32,473 bases of DNA from an uncultured Corynebacterium sp. (GTDB lineage: Bacteria > Actinomycetota > Actinomycetes > Mycobacteriales > Mycobacteriaceae): assembly GCF_946221155.1 (NCBI RefSeq), contig NZ_CAMIAN010000025.1:1-32473 (forward strand), given 5' to 3'. The translations under genes and the position numbers were made by a program. Each line of letters starts with the position of its first letter. Within the stretch, counting starts at the first letter, position 1. A model generated the notes under the pieces. That model was not told the origin of the DNA, did no database searches, and saw nothing but the letters and a program-made list of their open reading frames with translations. Shown here in pieces: positions 1 to 9,183 of the stretch.

Positions 1-129
1 TAGTTGTTCAGATTGTTGTTAAAAGTCACAAGTGAATCGTGCCATACCCGGGCGACGTATACACCCCATTGCGGACAAGGTAAGCTGTAAGGCCGAAAAG
101 GCTAAAAATCGAGGAAGGACTATAGGAAC

Positions 130-1932
130 GTGCTGCGCACACACCTGGCGGGCGAACTGCGCCCAGAGAATATCGGTGATGAAGTGACCCTGACCGGCTG
201 GGTTGGTCGTCGACGCGACCACGGTGGCGTCATTTTCATCGACCTGCGCGACCGCAGCGGCGTGGCACAAGTCGTCTTCCGCGAGTCCGAAGTGGCGGAG
301 CGTGCGCACGACCTGCGCAGCGAGTACTGCCTGAAGGTAACCGGCGTGGTTGAGGCTCGCCCGGAGGGGTCCGAAAACCCGAACCTGGCATCCGGCGGCA
401 TCGAGGTCAATGTGTCCGCCCTGGAGGTTCTGAACGAGGCCGCGGCGCTGCCCTTCCAGATCGACGATCCTTCCGCCTCTGGTGAGGTAGGTGAGGAGAC
501 CCGCCTGAAGTACCGCTACCTGGATCTGCGCCGCAAGACCCAGGGCGATGCGCTGCGCCTGCGCTCCCGTGTGAATCAGGCTGCCCGCGGGGTACTGGCA
601 GAGCACGACTTCACTGAGATTGAAACTCCGACGCTGACCCGCTCCACCCCGGAAGGCGCCCGCGACTTCCTGGTGCCCGCACGCCTGCGCCCGGGTACGT
701 TCTACGCCCTGCCGCAGTCCCCGCAGCTGTTTAAGCAGCTGCTGATGGTGGCTGGCATGGAGCGCTACTACCAGATCGCACGCTGCTACCGTGACGAGGA
801 CTTTCGCGCTGACCGCCAGCCGGAGTTCACCCAGCTGGACGTCGAGATGTCCTTCGTGGACCAGGAAGACGTGATCTCCCTGGCAGAGGAGATTCTGGTG
901 GCTATCTGGAAGGAGATCGGCTACGAGATCTCCACTCCGATCCCGCGTATGACCTACGCCGATGCGATGAAGTACTACGGCTCGGATAAGCCGGACCTGC
1001 GCTTCGATATCCAGATCACCGAGTGCACCGAGTTCTTCAAGAACACCACCTTCCGCGTGTTCCAGAACGAATACGTCGGCGCAGTCGTCATGGACGGCGG
1101 CGCAGACCAGCCTCGCCGACAGCTGGATGCCTGGCAGGATTGGGCCAAGCAGCGCGGCGCAAAGGGTCTGGCCTACATTCTGGTGGGCGAGGACGGCGAG
1201 CTGTCCGGCCCTGTTGCAAAGAACATCACAGACGAAGAGCGCGCGGGCATTGCCGAGCACGTCGGTGCCAAACCGGGCGACTGCATCTTCTTTGCCGCAG
1301 GCGAGACCAAGTCGTCCCGCGCCCTGCTGGGCGCCGCCCGCGGCGAGATCGCTAACAAGCTGGGCTTGATCAAGGAAGGCGACTGGGCTTTCACCTGGGT
1401 CGTCGACGCCCCGCTGTTCGAGCCGGCTGCGGATGCCACCGCGTCGGGCGACGTGGCACTGGGCCACTCTGCCTGGACCGCAGTGCACCACGCCTTTACC
1501 TCCCCGAAGCCGGAGTACCTGGATACTTTCGACCAGAACCCGGGCGAGGCTTTGGCCTACGCCTACGACATCGTGTGTAACGGTAACGAGATCGGTGGCG
1601 GTTCTATTCGTATCCACCAGCCGGAAGTGCAGGAGCGCGTGTTCAAGGTCATGGGCATCACCGAGGAAGAGGCCCGTGAGAAGTTCGGCTTCCTGCTGGA
1701 TGCGTTTGCCTTCGGCGCCCCGCCGCACGGTGGTATCGCTTTCGGCTGGGATCGCATCGTCTCTCTGCTGGGCGGCTTCGATTCCATCCGCGACGTCATC
1801 GCTTTCCCGAAGTCCGGCGGTGGCGTGGATCCGCTTACCGACGCCCCGGGCGAGATCTCTGCGGAGCAGCGTAAGGAATCCGGTATCGATTTCAAGCCGA
1901 AGAAGGGCCCAAAGGGCCAGAAGGAAAAGTAG
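130..1932 (+). CDS. aspS: Aspartyl-tRNA synthetase (AspRS)
   Basis: Class II aminoacyl-tRNA synthetase that charges tRNA(Asp) with aspartate in the cytoplasm. At 600 aa it has the length of the bacterial type. Visible in order are an N-terminal OB-fold anticodon-binding domain (about residues 1-110), the RYLDLRR segment near residue 129, class II motif 2 (YRDEDFRADRQPEFTQLD, about 219-236), a bacterial GAD insertion in the middle, and motif 3 with FGWDR near residue 538. The GTG start at 130 is chosen because a strong ribosome binding site (GAGGAAGGA, about 111-119) lies just upstream and MLRTHLAGEL is the usual N-terminus of the family. The next gene follows after 10 nt, so the two are probably co-transcribed. 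Whether this enzyme also charges tRNA(Asn) cannot be told from this window. Confidence 0.97.
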   Translation: MLRTHLAGELRPENIGDEVTLTGWVGRRRDHGGVIFIDLRDRSGVAQVVFRESEVAERAHDLRSEYCLKVTGVVEARPEGSENPNLASGGIEVNVSALEVLNEAAALPFQIDDPSASGEVGEETRLKYRYLDLRRKTQGDALRLRSRVNQAARGVLAEHDFTEIETPTLTRSTPEGARDFLVPARLRPGTFYALPQSPQLFKQLLMVAGMERYYQIARCYRDEDFRADRQPEFTQLDVEMSFVDQEDVISLAEEILVAIWKEIGYEISTPIPRMTYADAMKYYGSDKPDLRFDIQITECTEFFKNTTFRVFQNEYVGAVVMDGGADQPRRQLDAWQDWAKQRGAKGLAYILVGEDGELSGPVAKNITDEERAGIAEHVGAKPGDCIFFAAGETKSSRALLGAARGEIANKLGLIKEGDWAFTWVVDAPLFEPAADATASGDVALGHSAWTAVHHAFTSPKPEYLDTFDQNPGEALAYAYDIVCNGNEIGGGSIRIHQPEVQERVFKVMGITEEEAREKFGFLLDAFAFGAPPHGGIAFGWDRIVSLLGGFDSIRDVIAFPKSGGGVDPLTDAPGEISAEQRKESGIDFKPKKGPKGQKEK

Positions 1933-1942
1933 GCGAGTAGTA

Positions 1943-3226
1943 ATGCAATCAGTCGAGTCCACTGTCGAGGCGGCAACCCAGGTTTTGGCGGCCCGCTTCG
2001 GAGGTTCACCCGAACTCAGCGATCCGCAGGATCTGGGTGGTAGTGGTTCCTCGACGGTACTGCGGTGTCGGATTTCTGCCGACCCCTTCCTGCAGGAACG
2101 TACGGTGGTTATCAAGCAGCTGCCTCCGGAAGCCGAAGGGGACGCGGCCGCCGCCAACTCCGGCAACGGCGGATCCGGCGATGGCTCCACCGAGGGCTCC
2201 AGCGACCCTACGGAGTTCGGTCCCGATGCTTTGGGCATGCTCCGCGAGGTTGTGGCTTACCAGTACACCAACACCCTGGCGGAGACCGTGCGACCCGGCC
2301 CGGTACTGCTGGCTTATGACATCGACCAGCGTCTGCTGATCCTGTCGGACGCGGGTGATGGCACGAGCTTTACCGACGTGCTGACCCTGCAGGACTCCAA
2401 GTCTCGGATCGGAGCCCTGCGTAAGCTAGGCCGTTCGCTGGGTAAGATGCACGCCGCTACGTTCGGGGGTGCGCAGTCATACTCCACCTTGATGCGCCGT
2501 CAGTGCCAGCGCCACCAGATCAGCCCCGGCGCTATTGAAGAATCAGACATAAACGTCGGTGAGCTCATCCAATCCGGCGTGGACCTCATGATTTCCAACG
2601 GGCTGACCATCGACCCGGTGGTTCAGCGCTACGCTACCAACGCCGCGGAGCGCCAGAGCAAGTCCGAGTATCTGGTCTTCACCCCCTTCGACCTAGCGCC
2701 CGACAACGTAATGCTCACCGATAACGTCGTGCTGCTGGACTACGAGTGGGCGGGTTTCCGCGACGCTGCTTTCGACGTCGCTTGCGTTGTGGCGGGATTC
2801 CCGCAGGACAATTCCACCCCGGCTTTGGATGAGCCGGAGACAACGGAGTTCCTCGCTGCCTGGCGGGCGGAGGCGCAGCAGATCTGGCCCGCAATCGCCG
2901 ACGACGAGGTCTTTCACGATTGGGTGATGTCCGCCCTCATCGGTTGGGCTTTCCTGTCTCTGATCATGATGTACTACGGTCGACTTTCCGTGGCCAAGCA
3001 CTCTTCGTTCGTCTTCGGTGAAGACTCCGACAACCAGGAGGTTTCGCGCTCAATCCGCCACATGTCGGAGGAGCAGCTTGAAGATCTGGCTACAACGGTG
3101 GAGGCCATCGAGCGCTTCTCCCAGCGCCGCGACTCCCAGGACTCCGAGGCGATTGGTGGCTTTGCACGGGTTCTGTTGAAGGTTTTGTCGCAGCTGGGAG
3201 CCTTCCCGAACGAGCGCGAAGACTAG
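1943..3226 (+). CDS. Kinase-fold (APH-like) phosphotransferase family protein, unknown substrate
   Basis: Predicted soluble 427-aa protein with the aminoglycoside phosphotransferase / choline kinase fold. The likely ATP-binding Lys is K58 (VVIKQ), and a candidate helix C Glu is E102 (LREVV). The catalytic loop reads PFDLAPDN (D250, N255), so the His of the usual HGD motif is Phe249, while the catalytic Asp and the Asn are kept. The metal-binding Asp is D266 in LLDYEWAG. A low-complexity insert rich in Gly, Ser, Asp and Glu (about residues 63-94) separates K58 from E102. The C-terminal part is acidic and probably helical. The open frame continues upstream into aspS, but the ATG at 1943 fits the gene boundary. 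The gene sits 10 nt after aspS and 19 nt before rarA. The substrate is unknown, and a small-molecule kinase or a regulatory pseudokinase are both possible. Confidence 0.8.
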   Translation: MQSVESTVEAATQVLAARFGGSPELSDPQDLGGSGSSTVLRCRISADPFLQERTVVIKQLPPEAEGDAAAANSGNGGSGDGSTEGSSDPTEFGPDALGMLREVVAYQYTNTLAETVRPGPVLLAYDIDQRLLILSDAGDGTSFTDVLTLQDSKSRIGALRKLGRSLGKMHAATFGGAQSYSTLMRRQCQRHQISPGAIEESDINVGELIQSGVDLMISNGLTIDPVVQRYATNAAERQSKSEYLVFTPFDLAPDNVMLTDNVVLLDYEWAGFRDAAFDVACVVAGFPQDNSTPALDEPETTEFLAAWRAEAQQIWPAIADDEVFHDWVMSALIGWAFLSLIMMYYGRLSVAKHSSFVFGEDSDNQEVSRSIRHMSEEQLEDLATTVEAIERFSQRRDSQDSEAIGGFARVLLKVLSQLGAFPNERED

Positions 3227-3245
3227 CGCCCGCCGACTAAAGCCG

Positions 3246-4640
3246 ATGGACGATCTGTTTTCCCAAGGTCAGCAGGGCAACGGCGCCGATCCCACAAACG
3301 GATCCGGCGCACACTCCGCCGAGGCCTACTTTCACCCCGGTTCCCACGCCCCGCTGGCGGTCCGTATGCGCCCCCGCAGCCTCGACGAGGTAGTTGGCCA
3401 GGACAAGGTTCTCGGCCCGGGATCCCCGCTACGCCGCCTGATTGAGGGACACGGCGATACCTCCGTCATCCTCTACGGCCCACCCGGTACCGGAAAAACC
3501 ACCGTCGCCAGCCTCATCTCCCAGGCGTCTGGCCGCCGCTTCGAGGCATTGAGCGCCCTGAACTCCGGCGTGAAGGAAGTCCGAGCGATCATCGAACAGG
3601 CCCGCAAGCGCCTCGTCTTAGGTGAGCACACCGTCCTGTTCATCGACGAGGTGCATCGCTTCTCCAAAACCCAGCAGGACGCACTCCTCTCCGCTGTCGA
3701 GAACCGCACCGTCCTATTGGTTGCCGCCACCACCGAGAATCCTTCGTTCTCTGTGGTGTCGCCACTTTTGTCGCGGTCGTTGCTTGTCCAACTTTCTTCT
3801 CTTAGTGACGCCGACATCCGGACCGTACTGCAGCGCGCCCTTGACGACGAGCGCGGATACGCCGGCCAACTGCGTGTTACTCCAGAGGCGATGGACCAGC
3901 TCGTCGCCATGGCGGCCGGCGATGCCCGACGCAGTCTGACGTACCTGGAGGCCGCAGCCGAGGGAGTCGAGCCGGAGGGGGAAGACGGAGTGGCGGAGCT
4001 GGTGGCGTCACAAGTAAAGAAGTCTCTCAACAAGGCAGTGGTGCGGTACGACCGCGACGGCGACCAGCACTACGACATCACCAGTGCGTTCATTAAGTCC
4101 ATCCGCGGTTCGGATCCCGACGCGGCGCTACACTACCTAGCCCGCATGCTCGAAGGTGGCGAAGACCCACGGTTTATCGCACGCAGGCTGGTCATTCACG
4201 CCAGCGAAGACGTAGGCATGGCTGATCCGCAGGCGCTGCAGGTGGCGGTGGCGGCCTATCACGCAGTCAGCTTCATCGGCATGCCGGAGGCACGGCTCAA
4301 CCTGGCGCAAGCCACGATCCACCTGGCGACCGCACCGAAATCCAATGGGGTGATTGCTGCCATCAACTCCGCCATCGGGGACGTGCAGGCCGGTAAGGGC
4401 GGGGCCGTTCCGGCTCACCTGCGCGACGGCCACTATCAGGGGGCGAAGGCTCTGGGCAACGCGGTAGGTTATGTCTATCCGCACGACGACCCGAAGGGCG
4501 TGGTACCGCAGCAATACCTCCCGGATGATCTGAAGGACGCGGTGTACTACCGGCCAACAACCCACGGCCACGAAAAGACCATTGCCGCGCGCTTGAGTAG
4601 CCTTAGGGCTATCGTTCGCTCCTTCCTGACCCGGGGGTAG
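3246..4640 (+). CDS. rarA: Replication-associated recombination protein A (RarA/MgsA AAA+ ATPase)
   Basis: AAA+ ATPase of the RarA/MgsA/WRNIP1 family, which acts at stalled replication forks and is related to clamp-loader subunits. Length is 464 aa. The Walker A motif is LYGPPGTGKTT (residues 76-86), Walker B is LFIDEVHR with D134-E135, and a sensor segment ATTENPSFSV follows. The C-terminal half holds the conserved RarA tetramerisation region with ARRLVIHASEDVGMADP and GAKALGNAVGYVYPHDDP. The N-terminus MDDLF resembles other actinobacterial RarA proteins, which supports the ATG at 3246, although the Shine-Dalgarno sequence is weak there. The stop codon overlaps a possible -10 element for alaS. 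Confidence 0.95.
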   Translation: MDDLFSQGQQGNGADPTNGSGAHSAEAYFHPGSHAPLAVRMRPRSLDEVVGQDKVLGPGSPLRRLIEGHGDTSVILYGPPGTGKTTVASLISQASGRRFEALSALNSGVKEVRAIIEQARKRLVLGEHTVLFIDEVHRFSKTQQDALLSAVENRTVLLVAATTENPSFSVVSPLLSRSLLVQLSSLSDADIRTVLQRALDDERGYAGQLRVTPEAMDQLVAMAAGDARRSLTYLEAAAEGVEPEGEDGVAELVASQVKKSLNKAVVRYDRDGDQHYDITSAFIKSIRGSDPDAALHYLARMLEGGEDPRFIARRLVIHASEDVGMADPQALQVAVAAYHAVSFIGMPEARLNLAQATIHLATAPKSNGVIAAINSAIGDVQAGKGGAVPAHLRDGHYQGAKALGNAVGYVYPHDDPKGVVPQQYLPDDLKDAVYYRPTTHGHEKTIAARLSSLRAIVRSFLTRG

Positions 4641-4643
4641 AAT
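4638..4643 (+). promoter_or_regulatory. Candidate -10 element for alaS
   Basis: TAGAAT fits the actinobacterial TANNNT -10 pattern and overlaps the rarA stop codon. No good -35 is visible at 17 nt. A small hairpin (GAATG/CATTC around TACG, 4640-4653) follows. The inferred start of transcription, near 4650, would give alaS a leader of about 45 nt. This call is weak. Confidence 0.3.
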
Positions 4644-4693
4644 GTACGCATTCCGTTTACAGTCGACATAGAACTCTACGAGGTAAAGCCACC

Positions 4694-7357
4694 GTGCAAA
4701 CGCATGAGATCCGCCAGCGCTTCATCGAGCACTTCACTAAGGCCGGGCACACCGAGGTACCCAGCGCATCGCTGATCCTGGACGACCCGAACCTGTTGTT
4801 CGTGAACGCCGGCATGGTTCCGTTCAAGCCCTACTTCCTGGGCCAGCAGAACCCACCGTTTGAAACCGGCACGGCGACCTCCATCCAGAAGTGCGTGCGC
4901 ACCCTGGACATCGACGAGGTCGGCATCACCACCCGCCACAACACGTTCTTCCAGATGGCGGGCAACTTTTCCTTCGGCGCCTACTTCAAGGAAGGTGCGA
5001 TTACACACGCCTGGACGCTGCTGACCGATCCGGTAGAAGAGGGCGGTCTAGGCCTCGACCCGGAGCGGCTCTGGGTCACCGTCTTTACCGACGACGATGA
5101 GGCTGCGGAGATCTGGAACAAGAAGATCGGCGTACCCGAGCACAAGATCCAGCGCCTCGGCATGGAGGACAACTACTGGTCCATGGGCATCCCCGGCCCG
5201 TGTGGACCCTGCTCGGAGATCTACTACGACCGCGGGCCGGAACACGGCAAGGAGGGTGGTCCGATCGTCGACGACACCCGCTACATCGAGATCTGGAACC
5301 TCGTGTTCATGGAGAACGAGCGCGGCGAGGGCTTTGGCAAGGACAACTTCGAGATCGTTGGCAAGCTGCCGAAGAAGAACATCGATACCGGCCTGGGCAT
5401 CGAGCGCGTCGCCTGCATCCTGCAGGACGTGGATAACGTTTACGAGACCGACCTGCTGCGCCCCGTCATCGACGTGGCCCAGGAGGTTACGGGTGCCAAG
5501 TACGGCGCCGACCAGGCCAACGACGTGCGCTTCCGCGTGATCGCCGACCACTCCCGCACCGGCCTGATGCTGATGCTGGACGGCGTGACGCCCGGCAACG
5601 AGGGCCGTGGCTACATTCTGCGCCGCCTGCTGCGTCGCATCATCCGCTCGGCCCGCCTCCTGGGTGCAACGGGGGAGACCCTGGAGAAGTTCATGGACAC
5701 CGTGCGCGAGACCATGACACCTTCCTATCCGGAGATCGCCGACAACTACGAGCGTATCCGCGCCGTGGCTCTGGCCGAGGAGAAGTCCTTCCTGAAGACC
5801 CTGGAATCCGGCTCCCAGATGTTCGACAGCTGGGCCCACGGCGCCAAGGAGCGCGGCGAGGACACCGTCCCAGGCGACGTTGCATTCTCCCTGCACGACA
5901 CCCACGGCTTCCCGATCGACTTGACCCAGGAGATGGCCGCCGAGGCCGGCCTGAAGGTGGACATTGACGGCTTCCACGACCTGATGGCGGAGCAGAAGGC
6001 TCGCGCAAAGGCCGATAACAACGCCAAGAAGCTGGGCCACGTTGACCAGACGATCTACCGTCCGTTCGTGGACAACCAGCCGACCGTGTTCACCGGCTAC
6101 GAGAACCTGGCCGATGAGGCATCCGTGCTGGGCATCATCCGCGACGGCGCGCTCGTGGAAACCGCCCCAGAGGGCACTGCCGCTCAGGTGATCCTGGACC
6201 GTACACCGTTCTACGCCGAGGCTGGTGGCCAGATGGCTGACCGCGGCGAGATGACCTCCACCTCTGGCGCGGCCCGCGTGGAGGACGTTCAGAAGGTCGG
6301 TAAGAAGGTCTGGGTGCACCACGTGACCGTCAGCGGCGGTGAGCTGGCCGTGGGCCAAAAGGTTCAGGCGACGGTGGACAAGGCATGGCGCCACCAGGCT
6401 CGCCAGGCACACTCCGGTACGCACCTGATCCACGCCGCTCTGCGAGAGGTACTGGGGCCGACAGCCGTGCAGGCGGGTTCCATGAACAAGCCGGGCTACC
6501 TGCGCTTCGACTTCAACTACGGCGAGCAGCTGACCGAAAACCAGCTGAACCAGATCGAAGAGATCGCCAATGGCGCCGTGGATAGCGACTACCAGGTGAA
6601 CACCATCGAGACCTCCCTGGAGGAGGCCAAGGCGATGGGTGCCATGGCTCTGTTCGGCGAGAACTACGGTTCCGAGGTGCGTGTCGTGGAGATTGGAGGC
6701 CCGTTCTCCATGGAGCTGTGCGGTGGTATCCACGTGGAGCACTCCTCCCAGGTCGGCCCGATCTCCGTGCTCGGCGAGTCCTCCGTCGGCTCCGGCGTGC
6801 GCCGCATCGAGGCCTACACGGGTATGGATTCCTTCCGCTTCCTCAGCACTGAAAAGTCTCTGGTAGCGGGCCTGGCTACCAGTCTGAAGGCACCCAGCGA
6901 GGAGCTGCCGGAACGTATCGACGCCCTCACCGCCAAGCTGAAGGCGGCAGAGAAGCAGATTCAACAGCTGCGCGCCCAGCAGCTGCAGGGCCAGGTCGGT
7001 CAGCTGGTGGAGAAGGCGGAAGCGATCGGCGAAGTCAAGGTTTTGGCCGAACAGCTACCAGAAGGCGTGGCCGCCGGTGACCTACGCACCCTCGCCATGG
7101 ACGCGAAGAACCGCCTTGGCTCCGAGCCCGCCGTCGTAGTCTTCGCCTCCGTTGACGGGGAGAAGGTACCTTTCGTCGCAGCAGCAAACGACGCTGCCGT
7201 GGACAAGGGCATCAAGGCCGGGGATCTCGTTAAGGTCTTCGGAGAGAAGGTCTCCGGTCGCGGTGGCGGTAAGCCGGCCATGGCACAGGGCTCTGGTTCG
7301 GACGCCGCCGGCATCCCCGCCGGCATCGAGGCAGTCAAAAGCGCACTGCGCGGATAG
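4694..7357 (+). CDS. alaS: Alanyl-tRNA synthetase (AlaRS)
   Basis: Class II synthetase that charges tRNA(Ala) and edits mischarged Ser and Gly. Length is 887 aa, complete for the family. The N-terminal catalytic domain (about 1-450) has the typical start IRQRFIEHFTKAGHTEVPSASL and the GIPGPCGPCSEIYYDRG segment. The editing domain carries the zinc ligands His573 and His577 (HSGTH) and Cys676 and His680 (CGGIH, where most homologues have CGGTH). The segment TPFYAEAGGQMADRG is also conserved. The C-terminal part has a coiled coil (about 735-775) and the Gly-rich DHHA1-type end GRGGGKPAMAQG. The GTG start follows GAGG about 11 nt upstream. It is followed after 21 nt by ruvX. Confidence 0.97.
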   Translation: MQTHEIRQRFIEHFTKAGHTEVPSASLILDDPNLLFVNAGMVPFKPYFLGQQNPPFETGTATSIQKCVRTLDIDEVGITTRHNTFFQMAGNFSFGAYFKEGAITHAWTLLTDPVEEGGLGLDPERLWVTVFTDDDEAAEIWNKKIGVPEHKIQRLGMEDNYWSMGIPGPCGPCSEIYYDRGPEHGKEGGPIVDDTRYIEIWNLVFMENERGEGFGKDNFEIVGKLPKKNIDTGLGIERVACILQDVDNVYETDLLRPVIDVAQEVTGAKYGADQANDVRFRVIADHSRTGLMLMLDGVTPGNEGRGYILRRLLRRIIRSARLLGATGETLEKFMDTVRETMTPSYPEIADNYERIRAVALAEEKSFLKTLESGSQMFDSWAHGAKERGEDTVPGDVAFSLHDTHGFPIDLTQEMAAEAGLKVDIDGFHDLMAEQKARAKADNNAKKLGHVDQTIYRPFVDNQPTVFTGYENLADEASVLGIIRDGALVETAPEGTAAQVILDRTPFYAEAGGQMADRGEMTSTSGAARVEDVQKVGKKVWVHHVTVSGGELAVGQKVQATVDKAWRHQARQAHSGTHLIHAALREVLGPTAVQAGSMNKPGYLRFDFNYGEQLTENQLNQIEEIANGAVDSDYQVNTIETSLEEAKAMGAMALFGENYGSEVRVVEIGGPFSMELCGGIHVEHSSQVGPISVLGESSVGSGVRRIEAYTGMDSFRFLSTEKSLVAGLATSLKAPSEELPERIDALTAKLKAAEKQIQQLRAQQLQGQVGQLVEKAEAIGEVKVLAEQLPEGVAAGDLRTLAMDAKNRLGSEPAVVVFASVDGEKVPFVAAANDAAVDKGIKAGDLVKVFGEKVSGRGGGKPAMAQGSGSDAAGIPAGIEAVKSALRG

Positions 7358-7378
7358 CCGCCCGGGGAGTTTTCGCTG

Positions 7379-7846
7379 ATGCAGACCGAAAAGCCAGATC
7401 CAGCCACCGACCCCGGCCGCGGGCGGAGGCTCGGCCTCGACGTAGGAACCGTGCGCATCGGGGTGGCGATCTCGGACCCGGACTGCATCCTGGCCACACC
7501 TGTGGAGACCGTGCAGGCCACCGCGGACGACTCTGACTTACAGCGCGTAGCGGAGATCTGTCGCGAGAATTTCGTGGTGGAGATCGTAGTAGGACTGCCG
7601 GTCGCGCTGCGCGGAAATCATACGCAAAGCACCCTCAATGCCGAGGAATTTGCCCGCTTAGTGAAAGAGGAATTGCCGGACATTCCAGTGCGCATGGTGG
7701 ACGAAAGAATGTCTACGATGGCCGCTACGCAGGCGTTTCACGCCTCTGGCGTCAATAGTAAAAAAGGTAGAAAGAAGATCGACCAGGCCGCGGCAGTGCA
7801 TATTCTGCAGGGTTGGTTAGACACGCGGCGGCGTGCGCTTTCCTAA
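7379..7846 (+). CDS. ruvX: RuvX/YqgF family RNase H-fold nuclease (putative pre-16S rRNA nuclease)
   Basis: Small RNase H-fold protein of 155 aa, in the usual family size range. Members are linked to 5' maturation of 16S rRNA or to Holliday junction resolution. Conserved pieces are RRLGLDVGTVRIGVAISD with catalytic Asp21, VVGLPVALRGNHT in the middle, and VDERMST plus KKIDQAAAVHILQGWLD at the end, which supply the second and third acidic residues. The ATG at 7379 has GGGGAG 10 nt upstream. The order alaS-ruvX-mltG is common in Gram-positive bacteria, including Actinobacteria. The preceding gap is 21 nt, so it is probably co-transcribed with alaS. Confidence 0.93.
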   Translation: MQTEKPDPATDPGRGRRLGLDVGTVRIGVAISDPDCILATPVETVQATADDSDLQRVAEICRENFVVEIVVGLPVALRGNHTQSTLNAEEFARLVKEELPDIPVRMVDERMSTMAATQAFHASGVNSKKGRKKIDQAAAVHILQGWLDTRRRALS

Positions 7847-7881
7847 AATTTACCAATTCGTGAGAAAATGACGGGCGACGC

Positions 7882-7917
7882 TTAACGTTGTTGGGCTCAG
7901 CTTGTATTTGACGTTAA
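7882..7917. repeat. Inverted repeat in the ruvX-mltG gap
   Basis: Perfect 7-bp arms TTAACGT (7882-7888) and ACGTTAA (7911-7917) are separated by 22 nt. The right arm overlaps TTGACG (7908-7913), which looks like a -35 element. No T-tract follows, so it is not a terminator. It could be an operator for an mltG promoter or chance. No clear -10 is placed at the right distance. Confidence 0.35.
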
Positions 7918-7962
7918 AGAGCAAACCCAAGAGTAAACCAGTACGAAAGGCCACACGGATCT

Positions 7963-9117
7963 ATGGGACCGACCCGTAACATGCAGCCGAAGTTTAGACG
8001 GCGCCGTCAGCTCGCCGCCGCGCTGGCTCTCGCTCTGGTCGTCCTGTTGATCGGCACCTGTGCCTACGTCTGGTACCAGCGCGACGTAGTAGCCGTGCGT
8101 GATTACGAGGGAGAAGGCAACGGTAACGTCGTCATGGTTCGCGTGAGCCCCGGCGACTCCGTGGATAGCCTGGCCGAACAGCTGGTGGAAAAGGACGTGG
8201 TGGGCTCCCGCCGTGCCCTGATGTCCGCCGCGGAGCGCAAGGACCCTGAACTGCAAGCAGGCTACTACCCCCTGCAAGAGCAAATGTCCGCAGACACGGC
8301 CTTGGAGTGGCTGTCCAGCGATGAACGTCGCCGGGGTGTGGTCGATATTCCCAACGGCTTGACTCTGCAAGATGTCAAGGTCGTCGACGGCGATAACCGC
8401 AAGGGTATCTTCACACTGATCTCAGAACAGACCTGCCAGGACGAGCACACCTGTGTGTCCGTCGAGGAACTGCAGAAGGCTGCGGCACAGACTCCGCCGG
8501 AGCAGCTGGAGATCGCGGATTGGGCTTTGGAAAAGGTCAACGCGCGTGGCGACGATCCGAAGCGAATCGAGGGTCTGATTTCCCCTGGCGTGCACTTGTT
8601 CGACCCGACCAGCAGCCCGGAGGAGATCCTGAAGTCTCTGCTGAACACCTCCAAGGAGCAGTACGAAAACACTGGCCTTTTGTCTTCCGCCGAGAAGGTG
8701 GGCCTAAGCCCCTACGACATGCTGGTGGCGGCCTCCCTGGTGGAGCGCGAGGCTCCGGAGGGTGACTTCGACAAGGTCGCCCGAGTGATCCTGAACCGCC
8801 TGCACGAAAACCAGAAGCTGGAATTCGACTCGACGGTGAACTACGACCTGAGCGAGGTTGAGGTCGCCACCACGGACGAGGATCGTAGGCGACCGACCCC
8901 GTGGAATACCTATGCCAAGGAAGGGCTGCCGGAGACCCCGATCTCCTCGCCTGGCCTGCAGGCTCTACACGCGATCGAGAACCCGGCCGAGGGCGACTGG
9001 TTGTACTTCGTTACCGTAGATAAGGACGGACGAACGGTCTTCAACCGCGACTTCGATGCTCACGAGCGGGCCATCGAGGAATCCCGCCGCAACGGTGTGC
9101 TGGATTCGAACCGCTAG
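7963..9117 (+). CDS. mltG: Endolytic murein transglycosylase MltG (YceG-like)
   Basis: Membrane-anchored lytic transglycosylase that cuts nascent peptidoglycan strands and so sets glycan length. Length is 384 aa. A basic cytoplasmic N-terminus (KFRRRRQ) precedes one transmembrane helix (about residues 17-37), followed by a LysM-like region and the YceG catalytic domain outside the cell. The catalytic Glu is E261 in AASLVEREA, followed by the family signatures VARVILNRL, STVNYDL, TPWNTYAKEGLPETPISSPG and WLYFVTVDKDGRTVF. The ATG at 7963 has AAAGG 12 nt upstream. The ATG at 7981 is a possible alternative that would shorten the protein by six residues. Confidence 0.95.
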   Translation: MGPTRNMQPKFRRRRQLAAALALALVVLLIGTCAYVWYQRDVVAVRDYEGEGNGNVVMVRVSPGDSVDSLAEQLVEKDVVGSRRALMSAAERKDPELQAGYYPLQEQMSADTALEWLSSDERRRGVVDIPNGLTLQDVKVVDGDNRKGIFTLISEQTCQDEHTCVSVEELQKAAAQTPPEQLEIADWALEKVNARGDDPKRIEGLISPGVHLFDPTSSPEEILKSLLNTSKEQYENTGLLSSAEKVGLSPYDMLVAASLVEREAPEGDFDKVARVILNRLHENQKLEFDSTVNYDLSEVEVATTDEDRRRPTPWNTYAKEGLPETPISSPGLQALHAIENPAEGDWLYFVTVDKDGRTVFNRDFDAHERAIEESRRNGVLDSNR

Positions 9118-9183
9118 ACCTGCAGTCGCGCACTAGCTCAGCCAAACACAACAGCAATCTTCGAAAGCAAAGGGTGAATCAGT

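Noticed and set aside
1..129. Promoter or end of an upstream gene before aspS
   Set aside because: I see a strong ribosome binding site but no convincing -35/-10 pair and no coding signal. TATACA near 58 lacks a partner.
1433..1942. N-terminal extension of the kinase-fold gene into aspS
   Set aside because: The extension overlaps 500 nt of aspS in another frame and is Arg/Ser-rich, as expected of a shadow; ATG 1943 suits the boundary.
19..2238. 739-codon open frame on the - strand opposite aspS
   Set aside because: It is antisense to a clear aspS and its product has no recognisable domain. High-GC codon bias commonly opens such antisense frames.
4640..4693. T-box or other riboswitch before alaS
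   Set aside because: The leader is only about 50 nt, with one 5-bp hairpin and no T-box consensus.
5048..6964. 638-codon open frame on the - strand opposite alaS
   Set aside because: Antisense shadow of alaS, rich in His, Val, Leu and Gly, with no family features.
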